Shown here piece after piece: positions 1 through 12,040 of a DNA stretch of 64,000 bases. Below the pieces are notes generated by a model, which was not told the origin of the DNA, searched no databases, and saw nothing but the letters and a program-made list of their open reading frames with translations. Both the position numbers and the translations under genes were made by a program. The stretch is from Streptomyces albireticuli. GTDB lineage: Bacteria; Actinomycetota; Actinomycetes; Streptomycetales; Streptomycetaceae. How positions within the stretch are numbered: position 1 is the stretch's first letter; each line of letters starts with the position of its first letter. The stretch is taken from NCBI RefSeq assembly GCF_002192455.1, contig NZ_CP021744.1:806001-870000 (forward strand), in the 5' to 3' direction.

Positions 1-102
1 TGTCTGATGCACATCGGCGGCGTCCTCGCCCGGGAGGGCTCGCCCGTGCGCCCCGTGCACATCGCCGAGATCCTCGCCGGCACGAAGGACCCGGCCCGAT
101 GA
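1..102 (+). CDS. lutA: Lactate utilisation protein LutA, C-terminal end (partial)
   Basis: Only the last 33 residues are in the window. They read CLMHIGGVLAREG and end with a histidine followed by AEIL, the usual C-terminus of the Fe-S oxidoreductase LutA (CCG-domain family). Its TGA overlaps the ATG of the next gene as ATGA, implying translational coupling with lutB. Known role: LutABC form an Fe-S/LUD complex that oxidises L-lactate to pyruvate. The family call rests on the short tail plus the unmistakable lutB-lutC neighbours. Confidence 0.75.
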   Translation, partial: CLMHIGGVLAREGSPVRPVHIAEILAGTKDPAR

Positions 103-1619
103 GCCGCGACGGAGCGAGGGCCCCGCGGGGCGGGGCGGGCTTCCCGCAGGGCGGGGCCACGTACCTCGGTATGCCCGCCTTCCCCCAGGCCGCCGACGCC
201 GCCACCCGCGACGGCCGGCTGCGCGCCAATCTCCGCCACGCGACGCACACCATCCGCGCCAAGCGCGCCCGGGCGGTCGCCGAACTGGACGACTGGGCAC
301 GGCTGCGGGAGGCCGGCGCCGCGATCAAGGACCGCACCCTGCGCCATCTCGACCACCACCTCGTCCGGCTGGAGGAAGCCGTGACACGGGCCGGGGGCAC
401 CGTCCACTGGGCCGCCGACGCCGCCGAGGCGAACCGCATCGTCACCGATCTCGTACGGGCCACCGGCGAGCACGAGGTGGTCAAGGTCAAGTCCATGGCC
501 ACGCAGGAGATCGGGCTCAATGAGGCCCTCGCGGAGGCCGGTATCCGGGCGTACGAGACCGACCTGGCCGAACTGATCGTGCAACTGGGCGACGACCTCC
601 CCTCGCACATCCTCGTCCCCGCCATCCACCGCAACCGCGGCGAGATCCGCGACATCTTCCGGGACCGGATGGCGAGCTGGGGGCGCCCGGCCCCCGAAGG
701 GCTGACCGACCGGCCCGCCGAACTGGCCGAAGCCGCGAGGCAGCACCTGCGGGAGAAGTTCCTCCGTGCCAAGGTCGGGGTGTCCGGCGCCAACTTCATG
801 GTCGCCGAGACGGGCACCCTCGTCGTGGTCGAGTCCGAGGGCAACGGCCGTATGTGCCTGACACTCCCCGAGACGCTGATCTCCGTCGTCGGTATCGAGA
901 AGACCGTGCCCACCTGGCGGGACCTGGAGGTCTTCCTCCAACTGCTGCCCCGCTCCTCGACGGCCGAGCGGATGAACCCGTACACGTCGATGTGGACGGG
1001 CACCGCCGACGGCGACGGGCCCCGCGTCTTCCATCTGGTGCTGCTCGACAACGGGCGCACCGACACCCTCGCCGACGAGGTCGGCCGCCAGGCGCTGCGC
1101 TGCATCCGCTGCTCGGCCTGTCTCAACGTCTGCCCCGTGTACGAGCGGGCCGGGGGCCACGCGTACGGCTCGCCGTACCCCGGGCCGATCGGGGCGATCC
1201 TCACTCCCCAGCTGCGCGGTCTCTCCTCCCCGCTGGAGGAGTCCCTTCCGTACGCCTCCTCGCTGTGCGGCGCCTGCTTCGAGGTCTGTCCCGTCGCCAT
1301 CGACATCCCGGAGGTGCTCGTCCACCTGCGGGAGCGGGTGGCGGAAGGCGGTGAGGTGACGGTCCGCGGGACACGCACGGTCATCAGGCCCGCGAAGGGG
1401 CACGCCACCGAACGGGCCGCGATGCGGGCCGCCCGCTGGGCCTTCGACCACCCGGGCGCGCTCCGCCGCGGCCAGCGGATCCTCGCCCGGACCCGCCGGC
1501 TCCAGCCGCGGCGGCTCCCGGGGCCGGGCCGCGCCTGGACGGACACCCGCGAGCTGCCCGCCGTCCCCGCGGAGTCGTTCCGCGACTGGTGGGCCCGCAC
1601 CCGTGGCGGCACCGCGTGA
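99..1619 (+). CDS. lutB: Lactate utilisation iron-sulfur protein LutB
   Basis: A 506-residue cytoplasmic protein. It has an N-terminal LUD domain (roughly residues 60-310, with the typical stretch ETGTLVVVESEGNG) followed by a ferredoxin-like part with two cysteine clusters: C335-x2-C338-x2-C341-x3-C345-P and C390-x2-C393-x3-C397-P. These ligate two 4Fe-4S centres. The family works with LutA and LutC in L-lactate oxidation. The start is the ATG inside the ATGA overlap with lutA. About 25 extra N-terminal residues precede the conserved MPAFPQAA segment, so an internal start at that Met (about 171) is an alternative. The gene ends in a GTGA overlap with lutC, so the three genes form one operon. 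Confidence 0.92.
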   Translation: MSRDGARAPRGGAGFPQGGATYLGMPAFPQAADAATRDGRLRANLRHATHTIRAKRARAVAELDDWARLREAGAAIKDRTLRHLDHHLVRLEEAVTRAGGTVHWAADAAEANRIVTDLVRATGEHEVVKVKSMATQEIGLNEALAEAGIRAYETDLAELIVQLGDDLPSHILVPAIHRNRGEIRDIFRDRMASWGRPAPEGLTDRPAELAEAARQHLREKFLRAKVGVSGANFMVAETGTLVVVESEGNGRMCLTLPETLISVVGIEKTVPTWRDLEVFLQLLPRSSTAERMNPYTSMWTGTADGDGPRVFHLVLLDNGRTDTLADEVGRQALRCIRCSACLNVCPVYERAGGHAYGSPYPGPIGAILTPQLRGLSSPLEESLPYASSLCGACFEVCPVAIDIPEVLVHLRERVAEGGEVTVRGTRTVIRPAKGHATERAAMRAARWAFDHPGALRRGQRILARTRRLQPRRLPGPGRAWTDTRELPAVPAESFRDWWARTRGGTA

Positions 1620-2308
1620 ACAGCGACGGCGTGAACGGCGGCGGCACGAGCAGGGAGCGGGTCCTGGGACGGGTGCGCCGTGCCCTGGCCGACGTGCCAC
1701 GGGACGAGCGCCCGGAGGACCACCCGGTGACGCGCGACTATCTGCGGGTCCATGGCGAGCGGACCCCCGCGGAGTCCCTCGACCTCCTCGCCGAGAACCT
1801 CGCGGACTACCGTGCCCACGTCCACCGTGTGGACGCCCCCGGCCTGCCCGCCCTCCTCGCCCGGCTGCTCGCGGAGCGCGGCGCCCGCCGCGTGGTCGTA
1901 CCCGCCGGGCTGCCCCGCGCATGGCTCCAGGACGCCCCGGTGGACATGCTGTCGGACACCCCCGCGCTGACGCCGAGCGAGCTGGACCGGGTGGACAGCG
2001 TCGTCACCGGCTGCGCCCTGGCGATCGCCGAGACCGGCACGCTGGTGCTCGACGCGGGCCCGGGGCAGGGACGCCGCGCCCTCACCCTCGTGCCGGACCA
2101 CCACCTGTGTGTGGTGCGGGCGGCGGACCAGGTGGTGGATTCGGTGCCGCAGGCCCTGGAACGCCTGGCGCCGGCGGCGGCCCGGCCGCTCACGTGGGTC
2201 TCGGGCCCCTCGGCGACCAGCGACATCGAGCTCGACCGGGTCGAGGGCGTCCATGGGCCGCGCACCCTGGAAGTGATCCTCGTGACGGGTGATCCACGGT
2301 CCGGCTGA
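1616..2308 (+). CDS. lutC: Lactate utilisation protein LutC (LUD domain)
   Basis: A 230-residue protein that is one LUD domain, recognised by the stretch ETGTLVLDAGPGQGRRALTL and the following HLCVV segment. I chose the GTG at 1616 because it overlaps the lutB stop as GTGA and leaves a normal N-terminus; an ATG at 1589 lies upstream but deep inside lutB. LutC is the third subunit of the L-lactate oxidation system. No regulator (LutR, GntR family) is seen here, so regulation probably sits upstream of the window. Confidence 0.9.
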   Translation: MNSDGVNGGGTSRERVLGRVRRALADVPRDERPEDHPVTRDYLRVHGERTPAESLDLLAENLADYRAHVHRVDAPGLPALLARLLAERGARRVVVPAGLPRAWLQDAPVDMLSDTPALTPSELDRVDSVVTGCALAIAETGTLVLDAGPGQGRRALTLVPDHHLCVVRAADQVVDSVPQALERLAPAAARPLTWVSGPSATSDIELDRVEGVHGPRTLEVILVTGDPRSG

Positions 2309-5509
<3,201 letters not shown>

Positions 5510-5644
5510 CGGCCGGTGGCGGGTTCCCCCGACGGTGGATCTCCCCCTGATCTCCATGAACGCGAGCGTAGACGGGAGGGCGTCCAGCGGTACTCGACTG
5601 TCCACAGTCTCGGTCATACGATCACACCAATGGGAGGAGTCGAG

Positions 5645-6799
5645 TTGGAACCGCCACTGCGTGACATCACCGTCGTCGCCCTCGAACAGGCCGTCGCCGC
5701 GCCCTTCGCCACCCGTCAACTGGCGGACCTCGGCGCACGAGTGATCAAGATCGAGCGGCCCGGACAAGGGGACTTCGCCCGGGATTACGACCGCAGGGTG
5801 AAGGGGATCTCCGCCTATTTCGTCTGGGTCAACCGAGGAAAGGAGAGCGTGGCCCTCGATCTCAAGGCCGACGAGGACCGCGCGCTGCTCGACCGGATCC
5901 TCGCCCGTGCCGACGTCTTCGTCCAGAACCTCGGCCCCGGCGCGGCCGACCGCCTCGGGCTCGGCGGCCAGGCGCTGCGTACCCGCCATCCACGCCTGAT
6001 CACCTGCGACATCACCGGCTACGGCGCGACCGGCCCGTACCACGACAAGAAGGCCTACGACCTGCTGGTGCAGTGCGAGACCGGACTGCTGTCGATCACC
6101 GGAAGCCCCGACTCCCCCGCCCGGCCCGGCATCTCCGTCGCCGACATCGCCGGCGGCATGTACACCTACTCCGGCATCCTCACCGCGCTGTACGAGCGTG
6201 AGCGCACCGGGGAGGGCACCTCGCTGTCCGTCTCGCTGCTCGACGCGCTCGCGGAGTGGATGGGACAGCCGTACTTCGCGCAGGCCTACGGCGGCGCTCC
6301 GCTCACCCGCAGCGGCGCCCGGCACCCGACCATCTCGCCGTACGGGCACTACGGCTGCGGCGACGGCGCCCGCGTCTTCCTGAGCGTGCAGAACGACCGG
6401 GAATGGGTGGCCCTGTGCGAGCGGGTGCTGCGCGAGCCCGCGCTGGTACGCGACGCCCGCTTCGCGGACAACCCGTCGCGGCGCGCTCATGACGACGAAC
6501 TGACCGCTGTCATGGAGAAGCACTTCGCCCAGCACACGGCGGGCGGAGTCGCCGCCCTGCTGGACGGCGCGGGCATCGCCAACGCGCGGCTGCGGACGGT
6601 CGCGGAGTTCGCCGACCATCCGCAGCTGCGCGCCCGGGACCGCTGGCGCGAGTTCGACTCGCCCGTGGGTCCACTGCGGGGGTTGCTGCCACCGGTCTCG
6701 GTGGCAGGGCGGGAGGCGGCGATGGGTGCCGTGCCGGAGCTCGGCGCCCATACGGACGCGATCCGGGCGGAGTTCTCGGCGGACCCGGGACACGCCTAG
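5645..6799 (+). CDS. CaiB/BaiF-type CoA transferase (class III)
   Basis: 384 residues. I place the start at TTG 5645 because GGGAGGAG (5632-5639) lies 5 nt upstream; the in-frame ATG at 5630 would put this strong ribosome site inside the gene. The sequence LEQAVAAPFATRQLADLG and the later SVADIAGGMY are diagnostic of class III CoA transferases; D167 in the latter is the expected acyl-anhydride-forming aspartate. The enzyme moves CoA between carboxylic acids. The nearby MHS-type carrier, convergent on the other strand, may import the acid, but the substrate is unknown. The stop codon overlaps the stop of that carrier gene. Confidence 0.85.
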   Translation: MEPPLRDITVVALEQAVAAPFATRQLADLGARVIKIERPGQGDFARDYDRRVKGISAYFVWVNRGKESVALDLKADEDRALLDRILARADVFVQNLGPGAADRLGLGGQALRTRHPRLITCDITGYGATGPYHDKKAYDLLVQCETGLLSITGSPDSPARPGISVADIAGGMYTYSGILTALYERERTGEGTSLSVSLLDALAEWMGQPYFAQAYGGAPLTRSGARHPTISPYGHYGCGDGARVFLSVQNDREWVALCERVLREPALVRDARFADNPSRRAHDDELTAVMEKHFAQHTAGGVAALLDGAGIANARLRTVAEFADHPQLRARDRWREFDSPVGPLRGLLPPVSVAGREAAMGAVPELGAHTDAIRAEFSADPGHA

Positions 6800-8124
6800 C
6801 GGTCGAGGGGGCGCTTGGCCGTCTCCGGGAGGACCGCGTAGACGCAGGCGGAGACCAGGCAGAGCCCGGCGACGTACCAGGGGAACGCCCCGGGGTGGCC
6901 GGACTCCTTGAACCAGGTGCCCAGGTAGGGCGCGGTCCCTCCGAACAGCGCGACGGTGAGGGAATAGGGGAAGCCGATTCCGGCCGCCCTGACCCGCGCG
7001 GGGAAGATTTCGGCGTTGACGGCGGCGGCGATCGAGGTGTAGCCGGTGAGCAGCACCATCCCCGCGCACTGCACGAGCAGCAGGGAGAGGAACGCGCTGG
7101 TGATCGCGTGCAGGAGGGGCACCGCCAGGATCGCGAATCCCAGCGCGAAGCCGATCAGCAGTGGTCGTCGCCCCACCCTGTCGGACAGCAGTCCGCCCAG
7201 TGGCTGGAGGACGGCGAAGAACGCCAGGGAGAGGGTACTCGCGATCAGCGCGTCGCCCTTGTCGAAACCGGCGTTCACCTGGGCGTAGGTCGGCAGGTAC
7301 GTGGTCCAGGTGTAGTAGGCGAGGGTGCCGCCCGCGGTGATGCCGCAGATGAGGAGGGACTCACGGGGGTGGCGGCGCAGCGCTTCGAAGAGGGCGGGGC
7401 GCTCCGCGTCCGTCCCGTGCGGCACTTCCCTTGTCTCGTGGGCGCCCTGCCGGATCCAGAAGCCGACCAGGCTGATGAGCGCGCCGACGAGGAACGGCAC
7501 TCGCCAGCCCCAGTCGCCCATCTGCCCCTCGGTGAGGAGGTGGGCGAGGAGCGCGGCGATGCCGGAGGCGAGCAGTTGCCCGATGGTGGTGGACACGTAC
7601 TGGAAGCTGGAGAACAGCCCTCGGCGGCCGGGGCCCGCCGACTCCACGAGGAACGTCGTCGAGGCCGCGAACTCTCCTCCGACCGACAGTCCCTGGACCA
7701 GGCGTGCGACGACGAGGACCACGGGGGCGAGCACGCCGGCGGAGGCGTAGGTGGGGGTGAGCGCCACCAGCAGGCTGCCGCCTCCCATGAGCAGGATCGT
7801 GGCGGTGAGAGCGGCGCGACGACCACGCCGGTCGGCGATCGAGCCCATCAGGAGGCCGCCGACCGGGCGCATGAAGAAGCCGACGGCGAAGACGGCGAAG
7901 GTCGAGAGCAGGGGGACGAGGGAGTTTCCGGAGCCCTTGGGGAATACCCGGTCGGCGAAGTAGACGGCGAGGAAGGAATAGGCGTACCAGTCGTACCACT
8001 CGGCGGCGTTGCCGACGGACGCCGCCGCGAGCTGTCGTATCGAGGAGCGGGAAGCGGAAGGTGGTGCTCCTTCCGGTGTCACGGTGTGAGCACCGTCCGC
8101 GGGCAGGGACTTGGATTGCGTCAT
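6796..8124 (-). CDS. MFS transporter, metabolite:H+ symporter type
   Basis: 442 residues with about 12 hydrophobic helices, both ends cytoplasmic. The N-terminal NAAEWYDWYAYSF motif and the cytoplasmic loop DRRGRRAAL mark the metabolite:H+ symporter branch of the MFS (relatives of ProP, KgtP and ShiA). Such carriers import small organic acids or betaines with protons. The gene converges on the CoA transferase so tightly that the two stop codons share the bases CTAG (6796-6799). It diverges from the SGNH hydrolase across 177 bp. Substrate not determinable; an organic acid activated by the neighbouring CoA transferase is a guess from context. Confidence 0.82.
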   Translation of the reverse strand: MTQSKSLPADGAHTVTPEGAPPSASRSSIRQLAAASVGNAAEWYDWYAYSFLAVYFADRVFPKGSGNSLVPLLSTFAVFAVGFFMRPVGGLLMGSIADRRGRRAALTATILLMGGGSLLVALTPTYASAGVLAPVVLVVARLVQGLSVGGEFAASTTFLVESAGPGRRGLFSSFQYVSTTIGQLLASGIAALLAHLLTEGQMGDWGWRVPFLVGALISLVGFWIRQGAHETREVPHGTDAERPALFEALRRHPRESLLICGITAGGTLAYYTWTTYLPTYAQVNAGFDKGDALIASTLSLAFFAVLQPLGGLLSDRVGRRPLLIGFALGFAILAVPLLHAITSAFLSLLLVQCAGMVLLTGYTSIAAAVNAEIFPARVRAAGIGFPYSLTVALFGGTAPYLGTWFKESGHPGAFPWYVAGLCLVSACVYAVLPETAKRPLDR

Positions 8125-8210
8125 GATCCTCTGGTCCCCTCACCACCTCTATCGCACACCCGTCCGAGTCCGGTTCTCGGAGGGTGACACTGCCAGTGGT
8201 ACGCACGGGG

Positions 8211-8220
8211 TTCGTACGAA
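8211..8220. promoter_or_regulatory. Perfect 10-bp palindrome in divergent promoter region
   Basis: TTCGTACGAA is a perfect palindrome in the 177-bp gap between the divergent MHS transporter and SGNH hydrolase genes, 81 bp before the hydrolase start. It could be a repressor site for either gene. Seen directly; the function is inference, as no regulator gene is adjacent. Confidence 0.25.
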
Positions 8221-8301
8221 GCACACAGGTCTGGGTGGCCCGTCCGGCCGGCGGCAGTCTCTTCCTCAGCGGTTCATCCCACGCAAGGAAGAGGCGAGAT
8301 C

Positions 8302-9525
8302 ATGACAGTTCAGGAAACGGCTCCGGCGGCGGCACTTCGCACGGAGGAGCGGCGGACTGCGGAATCCGCGACAACCTGGTCGGTCGGCTGGGCGGCACCG
8401 GTCCAGCGGCCGAGCGCCGGGTTCGAGGAGAACTGGTCCGAGGCGGGCTTCGCCCAGCAGTCCGTCCGCCAGGTCGTGCGTGTCGCCGGTGGGGGCACCG
8501 GCGCCCGGATACGGCTGTCGAACCGTTTCGGCGAGCAGCCGCTGACGGTGTCCGCCGCGGGCATCGCCCTGGCGGGGGAAGGCGCGGCGCTCCGGCCCGG
8601 AACGGCCAGGGAGGTGACCTTCGGCGGCCTGACGTCGGTGACGATCCCCGCCGGGGGCGAGACGGTCAGCGACGCGACGGAGCTCCGCACCGAAGCGTTC
8701 GACTCCGTGGCCGTGACGCTCTTCTTCGACGGCCCGACCGGGCCCTCGACCTTCCACGCCCAGGCCTATGCGACCAGCTACCGGGCGGCGGGCGACCGGA
8801 CGGCCGATGCCGAGGGCGGGAGCTTCGACGCGCGCACCCACTCCTGGTACTACCTCTCCGACGTCGAGCTGTCGGGCGGGGAGCCGCTGAAGGGCACCGT
8901 GGTGGCCTTCGGTGACTCGATCACGGACGGCTTCGGCTCCACCGTGGACGCCGACCGCCGCTATCCGGACGTGCTCGCCGAGCGGCTCGCCGCGACCGGG
9001 GACCGGTGGGCGGTGCTCAACGCGGGCATCGGCGGCAACCTCGTGCTGAGCGACTCGCAGTGGTACGGCGACCGGGCCGTGAGCCGGTTCGAGCGCGATG
9101 TGCTCGACAAGCCCGGCGTCCGCTCCGTGATCGTCTTCGGCGGTCTCAACGACATCGGCTTCAGCGAGGTCGACCTGGAGACCTACAAGCCCAACCCGGA
9201 CGTCACGGTGGAGCAATTGATCGCCGGTTACCGCTCGCTGATCCGGAGGGCCCACGACCGTGGCGTCAAGGTCATCGGGGCGACCATCCTTCCTTTCAAG
9301 GGATCGGAGTACCACACCCCGCGGGCCGAGGCGAAGCGCGTCGCGCTCAACGAGTGGATCCGCACCTCCGGGGAGTACGACGCGGTGGCCGACTTCGCCG
9401 CCGCCCTCGCCTCGGCCGACGACCCCGAGGTGCTGGAGCCCGGCTATGACTGCGGCGATCTCAAGCACCCCAATGACGCGGGTTACCGGATCATGGCCGA
9501 AGCCGTCGACCTGGGCTCCCTCTGA
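8302..9525 (+). CDS. SGNH/GDSL-type esterase
   Basis: 407 residues. The SGNH hydrolase blocks are in order: VVAFGDSITDG with nucleophile S206, GIGGN in block II, GLNDIG in block III, and DLKHPNDAGY with D386 and H389 completing the triad. The first ~190 residues form a beta-rich N-terminal domain, as in the secreted SGNH esterases common in Streptomyces. No convincing signal peptide is visible at the N-terminus (MTVQETAPAAALRTE), which is unusual for this architecture. A purine-rich GGAAGAGG stretch precedes the ATG. It probably deacylates a carbohydrate or small ester; the substrate is unknown. Confidence 0.85.
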   Translation: MTVQETAPAAALRTEERRTAESATTWSVGWAAPVQRPSAGFEENWSEAGFAQQSVRQVVRVAGGGTGARIRLSNRFGEQPLTVSAAGIALAGEGAALRPGTAREVTFGGLTSVTIPAGGETVSDATELRTEAFDSVAVTLFFDGPTGPSTFHAQAYATSYRAAGDRTADAEGGSFDARTHSWYYLSDVELSGGEPLKGTVVAFGDSITDGFGSTVDADRRYPDVLAERLAATGDRWAVLNAGIGGNLVLSDSQWYGDRAVSRFERDVLDKPGVRSVIVFGGLNDIGFSEVDLETYKPNPDVTVEQLIAGYRSLIRRAHDRGVKVIGATILPFKGSEYHTPRAEAKRVALNEWIRTSGEYDAVADFAAALASADDPEVLEPGYDCGDLKHPNDAGYRIMAEAVDLGSL

Positions 9526-9541
9526 GCCCTTGGGGACAGCG

Positions 9542-11359
9542 TCAGACGTCGGCCGTCAGGCGTGCGTCGCGGCGCACCAGCGCGGCGTAGTGCCCGTCGT
9601 CCGCGAGGAGTTCCTGGTGGGTGCCGCGCTCGGCGACACGGCCGCGATCGAGGACGACGATCTGATCGGCGTCCCGGACCGTGGAGAGCCGGTGGGCGAT
9701 GGTGATGGTCGTCCGCCCCGCGGAGAGCGCGTCGATGGCCTCCTGCACGGCGTGTTCGGTACGGGTGTCCAGTGCGCTGGTCGCCTCGTCCAGGATGAGG
9801 ACGGGCGGGTCGCGCAGGATCGTACGGGCGATGGCGAGGCGCTGCTTCTCCCCGCCGGAGAAGCGGTAGCCCCGCTCGCCGACCAGGGTGTCGTAGCCCT
9901 CGGGAAGGGACGCGATGTGGTCGTGGATCTGCGCCGCCCGGGCGGCGGCGACGAGTTCCTCGTCGGTCGCGTCCGGCTTGGCGAAACGGAGGTTGTCGGC
10001 CACCGAGGCGTGGAAGAGGTAGGTCTCCTGCGAGACCACCCCGACGGCGCGGGCGAGCGTGTCGAAGTCGAGGTCGCGGACGTCGACCCCGTCGAGCAGG
10101 ACCCGGCCGCCGGTGACGTCGTACAGGCGCGGCACCAAATAGCTGAGGGTGCTCTTCCCGGAGCCGGTCGGGCCGACGACGGCCAGGCTGCCGCCGGCCG
10201 GGACGGCGAGGTCGATGTCACTGAGCGTCGCGCCCGCCCCGCCGGCTCCCTGGACCGCCGGGTCGTACGAGAACGTGACGTGGTCGAAACGGACGTCGCC
10301 GCGCACCTTTTCCAGCCGCACCGGATGGTCCGGCTCGGCGATGTCGACCGGCAGGTCCAGGTATTCGAAGATGCGCTGGAACAGGGCGAGCGAGGTCTGC
10401 ACCTGCACGCCCGTGGAGAGCAGGCTCACGGCGGGGCGGAAAAGGCCCTGCTGGAGGGAGACGAAGGCGACGAGCGTGCCGAGCGATATGGCCGGCCCGC
10501 CGGTGCGCAGGGCGATGCCCGCGGCCCAGTAGATGACGGCGGGCATGGCGGCCATCACGATCCCGATGGTGGACATCCGCCAGCGCCCGGCCATGCTGGA
10601 ACGCACTTCGAGCCCTACGAGCCGCTCGGATTCCTTGCCGAAGGCCTGCGTCAGGGAGTCCGAGCGCCCCATGGTGCGGCCGAGCAGGATCCCGCTCACC
10701 GAAAGGGACTCGGTGACCATCGCGGCCATGGCCGCCATCTGCTTCTGCCGCTGGGAAGTGATCCGCTTGCGCTCGCGGCCGACGCGACGGCTGATCCAGA
10801 CGAACACCGGCAGCAGGAGCAGGGAGACGGCCGTGAGCCGCCAGTCCAGGGCGAGCATCGCGACGATCGTGGCGACCACGCTGGTGAGGTTGGAGACCAG
10901 TGAGGTCGCGGTGGAGGTCACGGTGGCCTGCATGCCGCCGATGTCGTTGGCGATGCGGGACTGCACCTCGCCGGTCCGGGTGCGGGTGAAGAAGGCCAGC
11001 GGCATGCGCTGGAGGCGGTCGTAGACCGCGGTGCGCAGGTCGTGCATCACGCGCTGGCCGACCGTGGTGGACACGAGGGTCTGGAGGACGCCGAGGACGC
11101 CCGTGACGACGGCCGCGGCGATCATGCCGATCGCCAGCAGGCTCAGCAGACCCGTGCGCCCCTGCGGGATGGCGACGTCGAGGACCTCGCGCAGGAGGAA
11201 CGGCGAGGCCACCGAGACGAGCGAGGAAGCGGCGACGAGCAGCCCGACGAGGGCGAGTCTGCCGCGGTAGGGATGGAAGAGCCGGAGGATGCGGCGCACC
11301 TGCGCGGGCTGCTCCGGGTCGGCGGGCGGGGGTGTCCAGTCGGGTTCGTCGTGACGCAT
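9542..11359 (-). CDS. ABC transporter, fused permease/ATPase (exporter type)
   Basis: 605 residues: six-helix transmembrane domain (about residues 35-330), then a nucleotide-binding domain. Walker A is GPTGSGKST with K402, the signature is FSGGEKQRLAIA, Walker B is VLILDEATSALD and the H-loop is IAHRLST, so all catalytic motifs are intact. It is a homodimeric-type multidrug or lipid exporter of the inner membrane. It diverges from a MarR-family gene 172 bp away, with a perfect inverted repeat between them, so efflux under MarR control is the simplest reading. The exported compound is unknown. Confidence 0.9.
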   Translation of the reverse strand: MRHDEPDWTPPPADPEQPAQVRRILRLFHPYRGRLALVGLLVAASSLVSVASPFLLREVLDVAIPQGRTGLLSLLAIGMIAAAVVTGVLGVLQTLVSTTVGQRVMHDLRTAVYDRLQRMPLAFFTRTRTGEVQSRIANDIGGMQATVTSTATSLVSNLTSVVATIVAMLALDWRLTAVSLLLLPVFVWISRRVGRERKRITSQRQKQMAAMAAMVTESLSVSGILLGRTMGRSDSLTQAFGKESERLVGLEVRSSMAGRWRMSTIGIVMAAMPAVIYWAAGIALRTGGPAISLGTLVAFVSLQQGLFRPAVSLLSTGVQVQTSLALFQRIFEYLDLPVDIAEPDHPVRLEKVRGDVRFDHVTFSYDPAVQGAGGAGATLSDIDLAVPAGGSLAVVGPTGSGKSTLSYLVPRLYDVTGGRVLLDGVDVRDLDFDTLARAVGVVSQETYLFHASVADNLRFAKPDATDEELVAAARAAQIHDHIASLPEGYDTLVGERGYRFSGGEKQRLAIARTILRDPPVLILDEATSALDTRTEHAVQEAIDALSAGRTTITIAHRLSTVRDADQIVVLDRGRVAERGTHQELLADDGHYAALVRRDARLTADV

Positions 11360-11473
11360 GGGCTCCTAGTTCTCTGATCGCGAAGTGCTCTGGGCGCCGG
11401 GTGCGGCGAGAGGGGATTGCGGAGAGGAACGAGCGGAAGGGCGGCGGAAGGGCCGGGGCAACGATGCCGTACC

Positions 11474-11500
11474 GAGCATAGCTCACTGTTACCTATGCTC
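11474..11500. promoter_or_regulatory. Candidate MarR operator (8-bp inverted repeat)
   Basis: GAGCATAG at 11474-11481 and CTATGCTC at 11493-11500 are perfect reverse complements separated by 11 bases, in an AT-richer stretch between the divergent ABC exporter and marR-type genes. Position and symmetry fit an autoregulatory MarR site that would control both genes. A possible -10 (TGTAAT, 11517-11522) lies 9 bases before the marR-type ATG, suggesting a nearly leaderless transcript. Symmetry is seen; binding is inferred. Confidence 0.5.
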
Positions 11501-11530
11501 ACAATGCACTCCGTCCTGTAATCTCTGATC

Positions 11531-11971
11531 ATGACCGCCTCCGACCCGTCCGGACAGCTGGCCGAACAGCTGCTGCGCCTCACGCGCCGGCTCCACCGCG
11601 CCCAGAAGCTCTACCTGGACCCGGTCGGCATCACGCCCGCCCAGTCCCGGCTGCTGCGCACGGTGGCGCAGTACGACGAGCCGCCCCGGATGGCCGACCT
11701 CGCCCAGCGCCTCGAAGTGGTGCCGCGGGCGGTCACGACGCTGGTGGACGCCCTGGAGGCGAACGGCGCCGTACGCCGGGTGCCGGATCCCACCAACCGC
11801 CGCGTGATCCGTATCGAGCTCACCGAGGCGGGCCGCGCCACCCTGCGGGAGCTGCGGGAGGCGCGGCGGGCCGCGGTCGAGGACATACTGGCCCCGCTCT
11901 CCGCGGAGCAGCGGGACACCCTTGGCAGCCTGCTCACCGAGCTCATGCGAGGCCCTGGCCACCACTGCTGA
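11531..11971 (+). CDS. MarR-family transcriptional regulator
   Basis: 146 residues forming one winged-helix MarR domain. The recognition-helix region is MADLAQRLEVVPRAVTTLVDALEA and the wing contains DPTNRRVIRIELTEAG, both typical of the family. MarR proteins are dimeric, usually autorepressing, and release DNA on binding a small phenolic or drug-like ligand. The divergent ABC exporter is the obvious target, through the inverted repeat in the intergenic region. No ribosome site is clear before the ATG. Confidence 0.9.
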   Translation: MTASDPSGQLAEQLLRLTRRLHRAQKLYLDPVGITPAQSRLLRTVAQYDEPPRMADLAQRLEVVPRAVTTLVDALEANGAVRRVPDPTNRRVIRIELTEAGRATLRELREARRAAVEDILAPLSAEQRDTLGSLLTELMRGPGHHC

Positions 11972-11991
11972 GGCGAGGCGGCGCGGACGCA

Positions 11992-12031
11992 CCGGGCGGG
12001 CCCGAGGCCGTCCGGCCCCGGGCCCGCCCGG
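11992..12031. terminator. Bidirectional hairpin terminator
   Basis: CCGGGCGGGCCCG (11992-12004) pairs perfectly over 13 bp with 12019-12031; the 14-nt loop holds a further GGCC/GGCC pairing. It lies between the convergent marR-type gene and the PNGase A-like gene. There is no T-tract, as is usual in Streptomyces. Confidence 0.7.
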
Positions 12032-12040
12032 GTCGCGCGC

